DNA of 64,000 bases from Absidia repens. Lineage: Eukaryota; Mucoromycota; Mucoromycetes; Mucorales; Cunninghamellaceae. The stretch is taken from assembly GCA_002105175.1 (NCBI GenBank), contig MCGE01000006.1, positions 62,001 to 126,000 on the forward strand, read 5' to 3'. The position numbers were made by a program, and so were the translations under genes. Below the pieces are notes generated by a model that saw nothing but the letters and a program-made list of their open reading frames with translations, was not told the origin of the DNA and did no database searches. Positions 1-12,729 of this stretch are shown one piece after another. Numbering within the stretch: position 1 is the first letter of the stretch; each line of letters begins with the position of its first letter.

Positions 1-542
1 GTTCACGATCTTGATGAAAGGCTTGACCTTGGAGCGCTTAGCAACCTTCTTCTTACCCATAGAGCGGGTCACCTTCAAAGGAGAGCGTTCGACACCAGCA
101 ACAACGGCATAACCATAGGGTCTGTCCTTAGTACCTTCGTCATGGTCTAAAATAATATTTGTATTAGTTCTATTATGCCATAGTATAGTAGTGTTGAATA
201 TCATATATGTATGTATACGTACTACGGACGACAACAGCCTTCTTGCCGGCATAACGGCCTTGCAAAACTACGACAACCTATACACCAAAAAAAAAAAAAA
301 TTAATAATTGTCACATTTTTGAATTTCAAATGTGTTGCATGCATCATTATCATGAACGTGATCACTACATGTCATAGACAGCCCGTATTGGTAGAATCAT
401 CCATCCATCCATCCGTCTAATCTATCCATCTATCTCATTTGTGATCGTTCGGCGATAATTCGTTTTCCAATGATGGCTGATATGCTGTGTGTTTTTGGTG
501 TGAATCGATACGTACTTTACCAGCCTTGATGAACTTGACCAT
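1..542 (-). CDS. RPL27: 60S ribosomal protein eL27 (3'-truncated by window edge)
   Basis: Structural protein of the large cytosolic ribosomal subunit. Three exons read on the minus strand: 542-516 (MVKFIKAGK), 277-223 ([18 protein letters not shown]) and 146-1, which leaves the window in frame. The introns are GTACGT...AG in both cases and the joined frame is open. The family signature [20 protein letters not shown] lies at the left edge, and the order of all recognisable segments matches eL27. The start is the only ATG in frame at the head of exon 1 and gives the expected N-terminus. Roughly the last 50 residues lie outside the window. Intron-rich, very short first exons are usual for fungal ribosomal protein genes. 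Confidence 0.95.
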
Positions 543-670
543 CGGGATTAAAAGTATACAAAGAGGAAGAAAAAAAAAAGGGCTTCTCTATGAAAAATCT
601 TTTGAAGTATACCCTTCCCCGCCCAAAAAAAAATCAATGGGTTGAAGCGGCGTTTTAATATTTCCACCAT

Positions 671-707
<37 letters not shown>

Positions 708-945
708 ACTCAATGCGTACCATTCCTTCGTCAGAATCAGCACCTAATATCTACTGTAAGCACATAAATATGTCAGTCCTCTTTCCAATAAGCAAACGAC
801 TAACTTTCAACACCTTTATAACTTGACAGAAAAAGGTAAAATGATCAGTTTTATTATTAAAAAAAAAAGGAGGGTAATGGGAGAGGATACATAATCTAAA
901 CGAGTGCTACCAATTGGCAAACTAATAAACTAAAATACTATATAA
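543..945. other. Intergenic: eL27 upstream region and 3' flank of the ANTH gene
   Basis: No gene seen. It contains the presumed eL27 promoter (minus strand, just right of 542), a run of 33 A at 673-705, and the AT-rich 3' flank of the ANTH-domain gene. No clear TATA element could be assigned. Confidence 0.6.
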
Positions 946-1090
946 TTAAAAAACAGAAGATGAACCCCAGGGTTGTTGTTGTTGATGATGATGTTGATGT
1001 TGATGTTGTTGCTGTGGTGATGAGAGTGTCATACCAAACGGATTCACACCATTGGGCATTCCGGTGAGCTGAGGCGTTTGGAAGGATGCT

Positions 1091-1125
<35 letters not shown>

Positions 1126-3004
1126 TTGTTGCATAAATGGATTGGGAGTGGGTGATGCAAAGCCATTAAGATTTGCTGTAGGTATTGGGGGTTGCTGTTG
1201 CTGTTGTAATGCTCCGCAAGTTGGTTGGAAAAGAGTGAGCTGTTGTTGATGCTGCATCATTTGCTGTTGCGGTTGAGGTGAATCAGCTCCAATTCTAAAC
1301 GGATTAGCATTTGTAGGCAAAGGTGAAGAAGTGGTGGAGGTAACGAGTGAAGGAGAAGGCGATGATAATAAATGTGGTATTTGTTGTTGTTGTTGCAATG
1401 ATAAAAGCGGCATAGATTGCTGCTGTTGTAGTTGTTGTAGTTGCTGTTGCTGTGGTGGCACCAAAAGACTTAAATCCGACATGACACTGCTCGACGTAGG
1501 TGTAGGCGCTGTGTTACTTCTGAACGGGTTGTGTAAACTTGGTTGAGGAGTGGTGGCTGGTGATACGGTTTGATCCCTTTCTAAATTCGAAAAAAAGTCG
1601 AGCAACTCTTTTGGTTGTTCTGGTTCCGTCCGACGAGGTGTAGAAACGGTGGTAGCAGGTACCTGCGATGTCGTGTTTCCTGTAAGTAAGAAAAAAGTGA
1701 GTTTGTGAATTTCTTTTTGTATCTCTCAATATATATGTTATGGGTATTACCAGAACTGTTTCCTTGTTGTGGCGATGGCTGCTCTTTCGATTCAGTTAAA
1801 TATTCTTCCAAAGCTGCAGCAAGTGATAACGGAGCCTATAAGAAAAAGAGTTGGTCCAATGATTCATGTTTATTTTGGCTTTTATTCATTAACTTACGTG
1901 TTTGGCAGCAGGAATAGCAATATACATTTCCTGTTGAAATTGGCGTGCCCGGTCCAAAAAGTGGATGACTTCTTCAGTTTGTTTCGCAAATCGTTTGTAT
2001 ATTTCCAAAGATATCCGAGCGTCAGATTTGGACATGGCAAAGTAGTGTTCTATTGCGTGATGATAATAATAGAACGATTAATGTTATGGATATGATTTTG
2101 TAGGCATCAGTGAGCAATCTATTTACCTAAAATATTGACGACACCTTCGTTAACTGCTTGAAACAAGATAAGCAAATCTTCCACAACCAATCGAAAGGCA
2201 AATAAGCTTATGGTATTGTCGACGTCTTCCAAGATAAACTAAGAATAGAAAAATAGGAGCCAAAAATCTGTCAATCAACCAACCAAACCCCTCAATGAAA
2301 TAGAAATCACCCTAACCTAGCCCAGTCCAGCCCCCAATTCCATTCCATATTCACTTACCTTGCATTTCAATAGGGCACCGACTTGCTTTTGTAACACCAA
2401 GGTTTCCTTCAGTAGCCCATCCTTAATTGATAATCGACGAAGCCTGCCGACTTTTGTTGACATGGTTGTTTTGATATAATCGATATGAAGTTCCCGGTAA
2501 GCAGCAACTTTTTCTTGTAAATAGGCAGTATAGAGATAAATGTTTTGAATGTGAATCACCCCTGACGATTTTTCCCGTAATCGTGTTGTATCCAAGCATG
2601 CTGGATGGCTTTCCACATATGATATCGTCCGGTCTCCATTCCCTTGTCGCATTAACACGTGCATAATCACTAGTACCTTGAAGGACATCTATAGTGTACA
2701 AAGAAAAAAAAATGAGAGCCAGTCGACGACATATAAATCACAATTGCTTTTGTCTTTACAATCCAAGAGTTTTCCCGGTGTCGCCGTTCCAGTAAATCTA
2801 GCATTTCCCCAATGATCGCAGGGTTGTGGAAAGTCAAGGAAACCAAAGCTATTTTGTGCACACACACACACACACACAAAAAAAAAAAAAAGATAGATGA
2901 GTAAAGGAGTAAAAATTGAGGAGAACAAAGTTACTACCTGACAAGTGCTTTTGTTTGGGTGGATTATAGTCTAATCGTGTTGCTTTCCGTACAGCTATTT
3001 CCAT
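946..3004 (-). CDS. ANTH-domain clathrin assembly protein (AP180/CALM, Yap1801/2 type)
   Basis: Endocytic adaptor that binds PtdIns(4,5)P2 and links clathrin to the plasma membrane. Seven exons: 3004-2938, 2848-2760, 2688-2359, 2238-2127, 2049-1898, 1835-1751, 1679-946; all introns are GT-AG and the product is about 522 residues. The N-terminal ANTH domain shows the lipid-binding signature KATRLDYNPPKQKH at residues 7-20, matching the family pattern (K/G)A(T/I)x6(P/L/V)KxK(H/Y), and later EHYFAMSKSDA and RFAKQTEEV. The C-terminal half is Gln-rich and unstructured. It carries four NPF motifs (EH-domain ligands) and an LLDFF segment resembling a clathrin box. The start used is the first ATG before the ANTH signature; a short extra upstream exon is possible. 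Assignment to the family is firm, but a one-to-one yeast orthologue is not claimed. Confidence 0.93.
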
Positions 3005-3639
3005 TGAAATGAGAGGATATTGATGATTGTCAAAAAATAAGTAAAAAAAAAAGGAAGGAAGAGAGAGATAGAAATAATATTGGAAAAATAAGGATAAAGG
3101 ACAAAAAAGGCAGCCGGTTCTGGGTTCTCGGTCGGCGTATCAAATTAAAGCTATTCGCCCCCATCCCCCTCCTTTTTCTCCCATTATTACTATTTAATCC
3201 TACAAGTTCAGTACTTCCTCAAAAACCCCCTCCCCTTGGATTCATTCTAATAAAATAAAATAAAATAAAAAGATCACAAGGGGAGCGCATAGAGTGATAC
3301 TCATGACTGTTAACAAACTGTAAACAATGAGATAGAGAGTCAGGGTTGACATCCCACGTTCTCCGGACGATATAAAAGGCGTTTGACCATATGCTTTTGC
3401 CCCTAGAAGAGCGAAAGTGACACTGGCCAGAACCTCGATTGCCTGTGTCACCTTCGCCGATTAGTAGCTCAGCGCTGCTTGAAAACAAAACGTAGCCAGC
3501 CTGTTGACACTACACTGACTTGCAGTCTTCCAATGTTTTTTTTTCCCTTCTTTGAAGGTTTCAGAAAATCTCTATGGTATAGTTCAGAAAGAATGTAAAG
3601 TAAACCAAGTGTTTATATTCAATTCCGCAACATTCTCGC

Positions 3640-3775
3640 ACTTCCAAAAAATTGATATACTAGGTGTCAGGAGTTCTGGCTTTTGATGAAATTAAACAAC
3701 CACCCCCGCCATTTTGCATTGTAATAGGCGACCCCTGGGACTCACTTGTCTTCAAAATGGGCTCCAATTATTTAT
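3640..3775 (+). repeat. Possible diverged family B fragment
   Basis: The order of short blocks (ctaggtgtcagg, ttttgatgaaattaaa, cgccattttgca, gcgacccctggg) parallels the family B units near 25.3 and 26.7 kb (tactgggtgtcag, ttttgatgggatt, cgccatttcgcac, gcagccccttgg). The copy is strongly diverged and its limits are approximate. Confidence 0.45.
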
Positions 3776-4184
3776 TATACTGTATGTAAAAATAAAAAAG
3801 TAAAAACTAATGAGCTGGATATACACTATATGTCCACTCTAGCGAAGGTTACGCTGGCAGTACGCCCATAGTTGATACATATGAATATTTATGGTACAAA
3901 CTATCAAATAGTTACAACATCTCTGGGCTTAGCACAAGTAGTTATAGATATACACTGAAATGTAGTTCAAGATACTCTATAGCTGCGTCTACACGCACAG
4001 TACAGTACAGTACAGCACAGCACGATCTAGATATATCTATATATATATATATGTTGGGGGGGAATAAGAATACGATCGCCTTTGATTTTAGTTCATCCAG
4101 GGTCACTGACTAGTCTCTGGGTCTTGAAGGGGGAGGGCTAGTGATAGCCGGTGAATTACAAAGCAGTTCTTGGTAGAACACCCA

Positions 4185-4815
4185 CAAAAGAGCTACCATA
4201 ACAAGATTATTTGCTATCCGATGGGTCATAGTATGTCTAATAAAAAGGCATGTTTTATTGAAGCATATTGGTAGGTACAAAAACTAAAAACAAGAGGCTC
4301 CTTATAACAAAGGCTTTTATGGAATGATTTATTGGTGGAGGCATAATGAGGTTTGAAGTGATATATTTTGTTCAAGAGCAACAATTAACGGTTAATATCA
4401 ATCAAAAAAGAGCGATTATCAAAACGGATCTACTGGGCAAGGAAAAAGAGAGAGACTAATGTAGCATATCTCATTGAAGCGATTAAAAAGATACATAAAT
4501 AGTTTATTCAAATTTGGATGCAAACTATGGACAAACTAACGCTGAACTAAGACTAAACTAAGCTAATGAAGGCTTCAAAGAGCCAACTAATGGTGCCTTC
4601 AGATCCTAGATCCAAAATGAAAGGGATTCCCCTAGCATCTTGTAATCCCTGAGCTTGAAACCCGTCTAAACTAGTCCTGATACAATTCTAGGTTCAAAAT
4701 AACCCCATAGAAGTTGAATGGTGAAGAAACAGATGAAGGGAACGAAAAATAAAAATAAAAATTATGTGTGCGGAATTTGAAATGTATTTTTATGGGATCT
4801 CTCGCTGAATTGCAG
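4185..4815 (-). repeat. Family A dispersed repeat, copy 1
   Basis: The reverse complement has a tRNA-like head (tgcaattcagcgagag, then tttcaaattccgcacac at about 4760-4810). The conserved body follows, with ggatctaggatctgaaggca near 4600, the block corresponding to ctagtttagacgggttt near 4660, and the segment around catagtttgcatccaa near 4520. It continues into a stretch with repeated cttcaataaa-type motifs. Shared blocks with copies near 12.5, 13.6, 37.9, 49.5 and 63.9 kb define the family. The outer end is uncertain. Confidence 0.75.
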
Positions 4816-6051
4816 TTCCCATTTCGATGATATGCATATCAAAATAATAGTAGTACCTAATCAATGCCATTTCCTTTTTTCATTGATATTTCCTATACAT
4901 TACTGTAACTTTGTTCTTTTCATATTTACTATCATGCTGAATACGTGGTTAAAAGCTTTATTTCCAAGGGAAAAAAGTATTTATCATAGCATTTTCTGTG
5001 AGACCCAAATCGTTCTATCATATAATACAAACGTCTTTGTCGAGCGACACTATAGAGAACTTGGTATTATCAGTGAATAAACATGACGTTGACGTTTCGG
5101 GTCGAGCGACGTGATGAGCAACGCTTTGTTCTTTGTACCATTTGTCAGCTATTGATTTACAGTCAAAAGGTTATATTTTGGCGAATGTATGACATCATGA
5201 CAATTGTACTAGTGAAAGGGAATAATTTAATTTAATGGATGCTGATACAAAGTGGCCAAACAAACGGTAGGGACCTTAAAGAAAAAAGAGGTATATTACT
5301 ATCATACAAAATATTTGCAATTTCCATTTTTAGGAAAATGATTCTCATGTTGTAGATAATATAGCTTTGACTACTACAGTACGTTGGTTCGATCAAAAAT
5401 TAGTAAGAACAAAATTCTTCCATGTTTATTTTAAATATGGGAAGTACGTACAATTTTTTTTATTGAAGTTAAAAATCACAGTAAGTTCATTTTTGCCATT
5501 AAATCGGAAACTAAAATAAAAGGAATACTATATGATACAGTGTGTATGTATATGGTATTCATGGTAAACAAATCTCTCAATTTGTTCATATCTTTGAAAC
5601 GCGTATGGAAGGAGGGGTGAAGGAAGATGATACAGTACGATACGTACTTTATTCTTGGGTACAATGTAAATATCATACATTGTCATGAACGCGATCTCCA
5701 AAAGTTTCATGCCTCATGTAAAACAAAAGAGGATGCTGTTTTTTTGGCATTTTGGCTTTGAAAGAAATTATATTCTCTGGAACAATTCTCCACATGACAG
5801 TAAGGTTTAACTGCAAAGCCTCTTGACCTGTTGACAGGTTGTCTTGTATATCAAAAATTGTGCCTGATTTTTTTTTTTTTTTGGCTTGGCCAATAGGGGG
5901 TGAAAATTGATTGGTCAAAAATTGTCACTGTTGGAGAAAAAAACAACAATACAAACTCCGGTGGCGATTTCCCCCTTTTTCACTTTGTTTTACCAACTTT
6001 TTATATCTGCTCATCATCCCTTTTGACAAAAACCAAAGGATTCCCATATTC

Positions 6052-6894
6052 ATGTCTATTGCTATTAAAACTAGTTCAAGTTCTGGACTTTTCCAAGGTA
6101 AAAAGATGACTCACTTGACAACAAGATCAACTCACTATTTCTTTATTGAATAGCAGACACTTGTAGTCAATGGACCGACTGCCTTTCCTGTGTAGCAGAT
6201 AGTGGGTGTGGCTACTGCAGCAGCCTCGGGAAATGCATTCAAGGCAATTGGTTTGGGGTGATTAACCGCAGCATGGATTATTGTCCCGTCACTGACTATT
6301 ATTACAAGCAATGTCAATGTGAGTATAGTAGGATGGAGAGTATTAGACGGTGGGAAAAACGGGAGCATTGATAATAACGTGTGACTTTTTTATCCCAAAA
6401 TTTGTATAGTTTCAAGTTTACCATTGGGCATTATGGCATCGTTTGTTCTTTTTATATTGCTGATATTGGTATTGGTGGGGTTATGTTATTTGTGTTGTTG
6501 TTGCGCGTGCTGCTGTCGATCCGATTCCGACGAGGAAGAACGACAAATGCTTTTAAGAGGCGATCGATCACGCTATTTACAACGTTCTTCTACATATTAT
6601 CAATGGAATCGTGCGCCACCTCCCTCCACAACTCAGTTTAAACATCAACCTCAACCGTCTCACCATCAACGTCCTCATTCTTATCTTCCACCATCGCCAT
6701 CGCCGTCAAACCATCATCATCATCACCATCGACGGTATGGATCAGGCTACAGTATCTCACCAGAAGACACTGTCGCGTCACAAGATACATGGGAATCAAG
6801 GCGGTCTCAACTATTGAAGAAATATGCTCGTGATACTCCACAACAACAAACTGATAGCAATGGCTTTGGGTTTTATAATCAAAACGTAGAATAG
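6052..6894 (+). CDS. PSI-like cysteine-rich single-pass membrane protein with poly-Cys juxtamembrane segment
   Basis: Function unknown. The model has three exons, 6052-6097, 6154-6318 and 6410-6894 (231 residues), joined in frame by GT-AG introns. Exon 2 encodes a Cys-rich module (CSQWTDCLSCVADSGCGYC then KCIQGNW) with the spacing of PSI-type extracellular domains. Exon 3 gives one hydrophobic helix (MASFVLFILLILVLVGL) followed directly by YLCCCCACCC, a likely palmitoylation cluster, then an acidic Ser/Asp patch. The tail is Pro/His-rich and cytosolic, with a run of six His. Oddity: the predicted N-terminus (MSIAIKTSSSSGLFQ) is not a good signal peptide although a PSI domain should face outward, so exon 1 may be wrong or another 5' exon missing. 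Exons 2 and 3 are much more secure. AATAAA lies at 7029-7034. Confidence 0.7.
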
Positions 6895-7995
6895 TATTGT
6901 AGATCAGTTATTCCCATCCCTTTACTTTTTATATTTCCATTTTCTTCAAATTGAATTTACCCCATTCCCTTCTACCTTATACACACCCTCATCGATATTA
7001 TTTTTATTGTATACACACATTTTTGTAAAATAAATAAAACAATCTATTTAAACACTGATCTTGAATTCATGCCAGTAGTCTTATTTTTCTTTTATGTTGG
7101 ATGGTGAAAAAAACAGATTTATATAGTGTGAATCATGTAGAGTTTTTCTTTCTAAAAATACTTGTCGCAGGTACGTTTCAGAACCACAATCAATATAGTA
7201 GTAGGTCATAGAAGTATTCCGCTTGCGCATATTAAACGATGGAATGCGGGATTATTATTTTGAACTATATGCACACACATATGCTTGTACTGTACAGTAC
7301 ATACATACATCGGCGTCACAGGATTCAGTCGCCGCCTTCTATTTTGTCCAGACAACATCTACTATCTGCATTTATAACCTAATCATGGCATGACTGTCTC
7401 GGTTACAATATATTCGCTTTTACATACTCTTTGTTACCATCATGATTATCATGCTTTTTTCTCAACAGTGATACCTCAGCATTCCAATATCAAGTGATCC
7501 CAACGCAGAAAAAAAAAAAAAAAAAAAACGTGGTTCCAACCTAAAAACAGAGTACAAGAGTTTGATTTTCCCCCATTTTAATGTTATAAACATTTTCAAC
7601 ACAAATCGCTAGCCATCACACCCAGATTTGTACTGATTAAATATGCATATCATTTTATATCTTCCATCAAACATAATAGTCAAAAAACACATGGAGTAGA
7701 AAAAAAAAACATATGGTTATGTAAAACCATGGATCAATTTTATTTGTATACATTGTCAATCATCCATCATATCAAACATATTCGGCATCAAAACGAAGAC
7801 AAAATGTAGTAATAGTAATAATAAAAATAACAAACCCTGTGGAATAAAAAGACAAAGGGGAGGGGGAGGGAAGGAAATATAACACTATGGGTGCACAAAG
7901 TATAATAAACTAAAAAAGGGAGAGGGGGTGGGGAATACAAAAAAGAGATAAGAGAGACAGATCTATATATATATATATATATATGTCACCGTTGC
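6895..7995. other. Intergenic between convergent genes
   Basis: 3' flanks of the PSI-like gene (plus) and the bHLH gene (minus). It contains AATAAA at 7029-7034, a run of about 19 A near 7510-7528 and a (TA)n microsatellite near 7963-7983. No further gene seen. Confidence 0.6.
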
Positions 7996-9889
7996 TCATG
8001 CTGAGACCTTCAAAAGTTCTTCACTATCTACTTCCATGACGGCATATGGATGCATGCCAGCTGCTGTTGGAACCTTGTTCGAGTGGTGGTTTGGCTTTGA
8101 GTCGTAAGTCCATTGTGAGGGATGATGGTATAAATCAGATGATTGAGGAGAAGAATGAGAAGAGGAGGACGCGGATGAAGAGGACATTGAGTTATAGCGC
8201 TGTTTCTGTAATTGCTCTCCATCTTGTTGTGCCAATAGTCGTTGATGGTATTGTAATTGTTCTTGCAGAGCCAGCAATTGTTGTTGTTGACATTTGTGGG
8301 CCAATAAAGCCGCAGCTACACCACCAGCACCATCATTTTCACTCGCATTGCCGCCACTGCTGCTGCCGTTGTTGTTGTTGCTGCTACTATTATCGTCATC
8401 GTTGTTGCTGTTGTTGTCATTCTGATGATAAGGATGATAAGTTGATACTGACCGTTCCATGGTATCCGTGGATGTTGGGGACGAGGATAATACTGCGTCA
8501 GAGCCAGGCTGCTGTGATGAGTGAGAAGACACCATGACTGGTTGAAGTGTGGATGGCGAAGAATGCATCAACATATCGCTGACTTTTCCCTCTACCTTGA
8601 CCCTGACTTCCAACGACCCCATCTTGTCCCGCAAGTGATTGTTTCGCTTTTCCAAATACTTGATGTAATCCACTGCCTTGAACAGTACTGTGCTCTTGGA
8701 ATTATTGATGTTCTTGAGTGTCGGCACAATATCCGTCAGGTCCTTGAAGCCATTTCGAATCGTACTACGTCGTTTTTGTTCAGAGGCAATATGGTTGCTC
8801 CGCTTTTCGTCTTCTGTCAAAAGTTCTTTGTGAGATTTGGTGCGTCGTGTTGATGTGGATAGGGAGCGAGCAGATGATGGACGTGGGCGAGATTCTTGTT
8901 CCTGACTTTGATCCGGCCTATGTGCGACGGAGGAAGTGGATGATATTGACGATGCTGCTGTCGTTGATGGGTGATGATGATGGCGTTCAGGTGGTGGATA
9001 TGGCGCATGCTGTTGTGGTTGATATCGTTGTGAGATTGATGAGGGACGTTTTGTGATAAATGGCGCGGAAATCTGGTTGCTTTGTTGAAGAAAGATGGCA
9101 TTGGGTCCAATGGAATCTTGATAAAGGGTGGATGGGGTGGCGGATTCCTTGGTGACGAGGTGCTGTGCTGAAGCTACCCTATTCAAACGTTGGTGGAACT
9201 GTTTTTGCTGGTCCAATGACTGTAAGATGGAACTACGTCGATATTCATCTTCGTCGTCTTGGATGTGCCGTGTTGGTCTTGATGCTGCTGGAGGTTTGGG
9301 CAAAAACATTGAGGTGGCAACATGATAGCGGTCCATTTCAGAAGTTTGAGTTGATGATTCTGAGTGGTTATAAGTATCATTCAATAGCAAAGGAGGAGGT
9401 TGTGCGTCATACATAGTAGAGAATTCACCGGCCATTTGCTCCGCATTTGATATTTGCCCATCCTTGTCGACAAAGAAAGCATCCAGAAACTGAGAGAAGA
9501 CCTTCTGATCGTTTTCATCCAAAAGGGGGTTGTTGTCGGCTAAAGCAGGATCATTACAATGTTGTAGCTGATCTATGTCTTGCTGATAATCCATGGGAAA
9601 CAAGTGATTAGATTCATTCAGTGCTGGTGGGTCTTCTGGTATATCCAAAGGCAAAGGTGCAGAGAAGCCAGGGTCCAGTCCGAAACTAAACTGGAAGTCT
9701 ATTGTGAGGCAAAGAAATAGAATATTTCAATATAAACATATCCATATACAAAATATTTATAACTACGGACTTGCCTTCAAAGGGGACAGGTTCACTGAGC
9801 GGCTCATGAGTGTTTGTTGCTAAAGAAGTATCATGCTGAGAATACAACCAATCAGACGAGTCAGAGTGGTGCTGAAGAGAGTAATCCAT
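7996..9889 (-). CDS. Basic helix-loop-helix transcription factor
   Basis: Sequence-specific nuclear regulator. Two exons, 9889-9775 and 9698-7996, give 605 residues. The basic region and helix 1 (NHIASEQKRRSTIRNGFKDL), loop, and helix 2 (KSTVLFKAVDYIKYLEKRN) lie at about residues 335-393. The E..RR pattern of the basic region is that of E-box binders. An upstream conserved-looking patch (LLDENDQKVFSQFLDAFF) may be a regulatory segment. The rest is low-complexity Ser, Gln, His and Asn. The intron joins GAAG|GCAAGT to ATAG|AC, a GC-AG intron; the nearby GT dinucleotide does not restore the frame. The exact fungal subfamily is not resolved. Open frames on the opposite strand here are shadows of the Gln-rich codons. 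Confidence 0.9.
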
Positions 9890-11435
9890 ATATAAAATAA
9901 ATTCCAGATAATAAAATAAAAAATAGATATGGTATATATATATATGTATATGAAGTAATAAAGTGTGTAGTTGAGCTATATATTCAAGAAGAAGAAGAAA
10001 AAGTAAAAAAGAAAAAATAAAGGACCACTCGAATAATGTATGTGAGTGGACACGGTCTCGCATTTGAAATACCGCCAAGGCGTTTTCCCTAAATGGACTT
10101 TGTGACCTGAAGAGCGTGACACAAGTCATATAACCTCTATTCCCCCGCTTTTTTTAAATATACACACCAAGCTCTTTTGAACCAAGTGCACTTGATTTAA
10201 ATCACACCAATCACAGATGTTTATTCAAACACAAAAAGCCCCAGGGTAACAATCAATTCAGCATATCTAGTCTGTTGCAATATTTTGATTTCGCCCCATC
10301 ATCCGGAATTTTGGTCTTTGACGATAACAATTGGTCTTGAAGTTATGTCCACAAAGGTACACAAAGTGTTGAATCGTCCATTGCATTGGCGTGTGTGATG
10401 TGTGATGCTTTCCTTTCTAGGTACATCCTGATATCATATATCGTTGTTAAATGGAAATCTGTCTTTTTTGTCGGCGATCCTACCAGTCATATTATAGACT
10501 CCTGGCTACAGTTTTCCAGAAAAAGCTGTCTCTAAATAACACTGACAATATATCAGTCATTGAATAACTAAATAAATATGAATTTTAGTATTATATGAAT
10601 CTTTTCATTCATGAGCATCGCTTGCTATTATCCTCTTTTTATTTGTGGTTTCCAAAGGCATTACATCAAAATGAAAATGGTCAGTAGCGGAGCAATGATG
10701 ATACGAAATATAAAGTTTTTTGCAGTGTAACCTCCAGATTTTTAGCATTTATTGAAGTTTCATCAAGACGAAATATTATTCAAACGCCGCCTTCCCCGCT
10801 CTTATCTTTTGTACATGCATATCCTCACCTGAGTGTGTACAATATACGGCCAATGTGTAATATCGTTCTTTATCGTTGTTCCCAAGGTTTCATCGAATAA
10901 AATTTTGCTCTATGTAAAAGGAATTAAAAAAAAAGCAATAGAGACAACAACAACTTGATATTCAATGAGTCTGCGAAGAGAGAAAAAAAAAAACAGGATC
11001 GTTCATATTTTATTGACAAACTATAGCAAAAGGTCAAATTATGAATGACACTAAAATTAGAAAGGGATTATGTACTATAATATTTTGCGATCATCGAAAT
11101 TCTTTGTTCCTGCCAGGATATTTGGTTTCAGAATAATTACGGTTTTTTACTTTTGCGGTAATTCAGCTGCCAGACTGAAAAGCTGTCAAGAAGGAGCCCA
11201 TGTGTAGAAGTGTACTTTGTAAATTGGGACCTGCGACTTAGAGTGATAAAGCCTAGTAAATATATAAGTTGTGTGATGCTGTATTGATATACCATTTCTG
11301 AGAAGTTTACATTTGCAAACACGCTTGAAATGACGAGTTCGAGCCCAACCCCCCAGTGAAACTCAAGAGAAAGTGGAGATGCTTCCACCTTGCACTCCTA
11401 AATTTTAAAAAAAAAGCGCCGAATTTACCCATTCT

Positions 11436-11690
11436 CACAATTCCAAAAAAAAGGTTCTACTGGGTATCAGGGGCTGTTGTTGAAGTTTAGATTTTGATGG
11501 CATGGGATTGAGCACTTCCGTCATTTTGCACTTTAGTGAGCATTTCCTTCGCCTACTCGTCTTACACCAACGTCGCCGGTCGACCGGCCTTTTTTTTTTT
11601 TTTTTTTTTTTTTGTGAACTGAAAAGTAAAAGCAGATTAGGTGAGGACTTCTCCACCATTTCGCACTCTGATGAGCTATACCATGAGGTC
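11436..11690 (+). repeat. Family B-like repeat, two diverged units
   Basis: Unit 1 has tactgggtatcag, ttttgatggcatggg and ccgtcattttgcacttt. Unit 2 follows a run of T and has caccatttcgcactctgatg. These correspond to the cgccatttcgcactttggtg core of the arrays near 25.3 and 26.7 kb. Limits approximate. Confidence 0.5.
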
Positions 11691-11979
11691 TAAATCTAAT
11701 CTTCTTCTGTTAGGGTATTAATATTTTATTTAATCATACCATGCGCAATAAATATAATGAACTGAAAACATACAATAATATCTCCAATTTAATAAAGACT
11801 ATAATATTTCAAAGGGAAGACTACACTAATAGCAGAGTACAGATACATTAATATAATTGGCTGAATTGTAATTGAGCCATATTTGATATCAAGAGATTTA
11901 GAACTATCGAGCAGTTACTGAGGTTTAGCGGAAAAGTAGCCGAGGTGGGTGAGCTAGAAACGTGTGTTTGCTAACACGC

Positions 11980-12725
11980 TTAAAAAATTGCTGTAGCGTA
12001 TCAATTAATCTCTATATAATATATTATAGGTCAGAGAGTAGTTGGTAAAAAAGCATATTTTATTGCAAGGCAACGGTTAACACTAAATTAATTGTGCTAG
12101 GTTTATTGTGACAAGAGGTCTATTGGTGGTTGCATGAAGATGAATGGTGGGGGATCTGAGGAATGTTCAACACTACTCTAGGAGGACGAATGTAAAAAAA
12201 AAAAAAAAAAATCTAAAACATTGTATATGACATAAGAAAGACTTCCATAGGATACGTTTTTATCGAAATATAACATTGGTTGGCACTAAACTAAAGTGGA
12301 GATGGTAATAATAAAGGGATCTATGGCATAAGACATGAGAGAGACTAACGGGACATTTTTTCATTGAAGCATGCCCAAAAAAAAGACGTAGTTTATTCAA
12401 ATTATAGATACAAACCATCGCAAACTAAGAGTATATTAATGCTAAACTAAGCTAATGAAGGCTCCAAAAGGTCAACTAATGGTGCCTTCAGATCCTAGAT
12501 CCAAAATGGAAGAGTTTCCTCATGCACCTTGTAACCCTGAGCTGAAACCCCTTCTAATCTAGTCCTGACACTAATCTAAGACCATCACGACCTCAAAAGA
12601 AGTTGAATGGTGAAAAAATAAAATAAAAAAAAAAAGTGTGTGAAAAAATAAAAATGAACGAAAATAAATAAAAATCCACGTGGGCGGGATTTGAATGTCT
12701 ATTTCCCTCAGGAGGATTTTGGTTT
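11980..12725 (-). repeat. Family A dispersed repeat, copy 2
   Basis: The reverse complement begins with the head motif caaatcccgcccacgtgg (about 12675-12695). The body follows: the block equivalent to ggatctaggatctgaaggca near 12490, gtcaggactagattagaagg near 12550, and the ttattcaaat / catgtcttatgcc blocks down to about 12340. The distal part contains cttcaataaa-like motifs. Copy 3 lies about 0.7 kb away in the opposite orientation. Confidence 0.75.
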
Positions 12726-12729
12726 ACGG

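Larger units (their letters stand above)
3005..6051. other. Intergenic, repeat-bearing
   Basis: No gene supported. The stretch holds the ANTH-gene promoter side (3005-3200), a possible diverged family B fragment near 3640-3775, a minus-oriented family A copy at about 4185-4815, and AT-rich low-complexity DNA. Open frames here are short and low in complexity. Confidence 0.6.

Noticed and set aside
1331..1546. Poly-Cys frame on the plus strand
   Set aside because: Antisense translation of CAG/CAA runs in the ANTH protein.
8046..8537. 163-codon plus-strand frame opposite the bHLH gene
   Set aside because: Antisense of Gln/Asn/Ser codon repeats; Cys-rich low complexity, no independent support.
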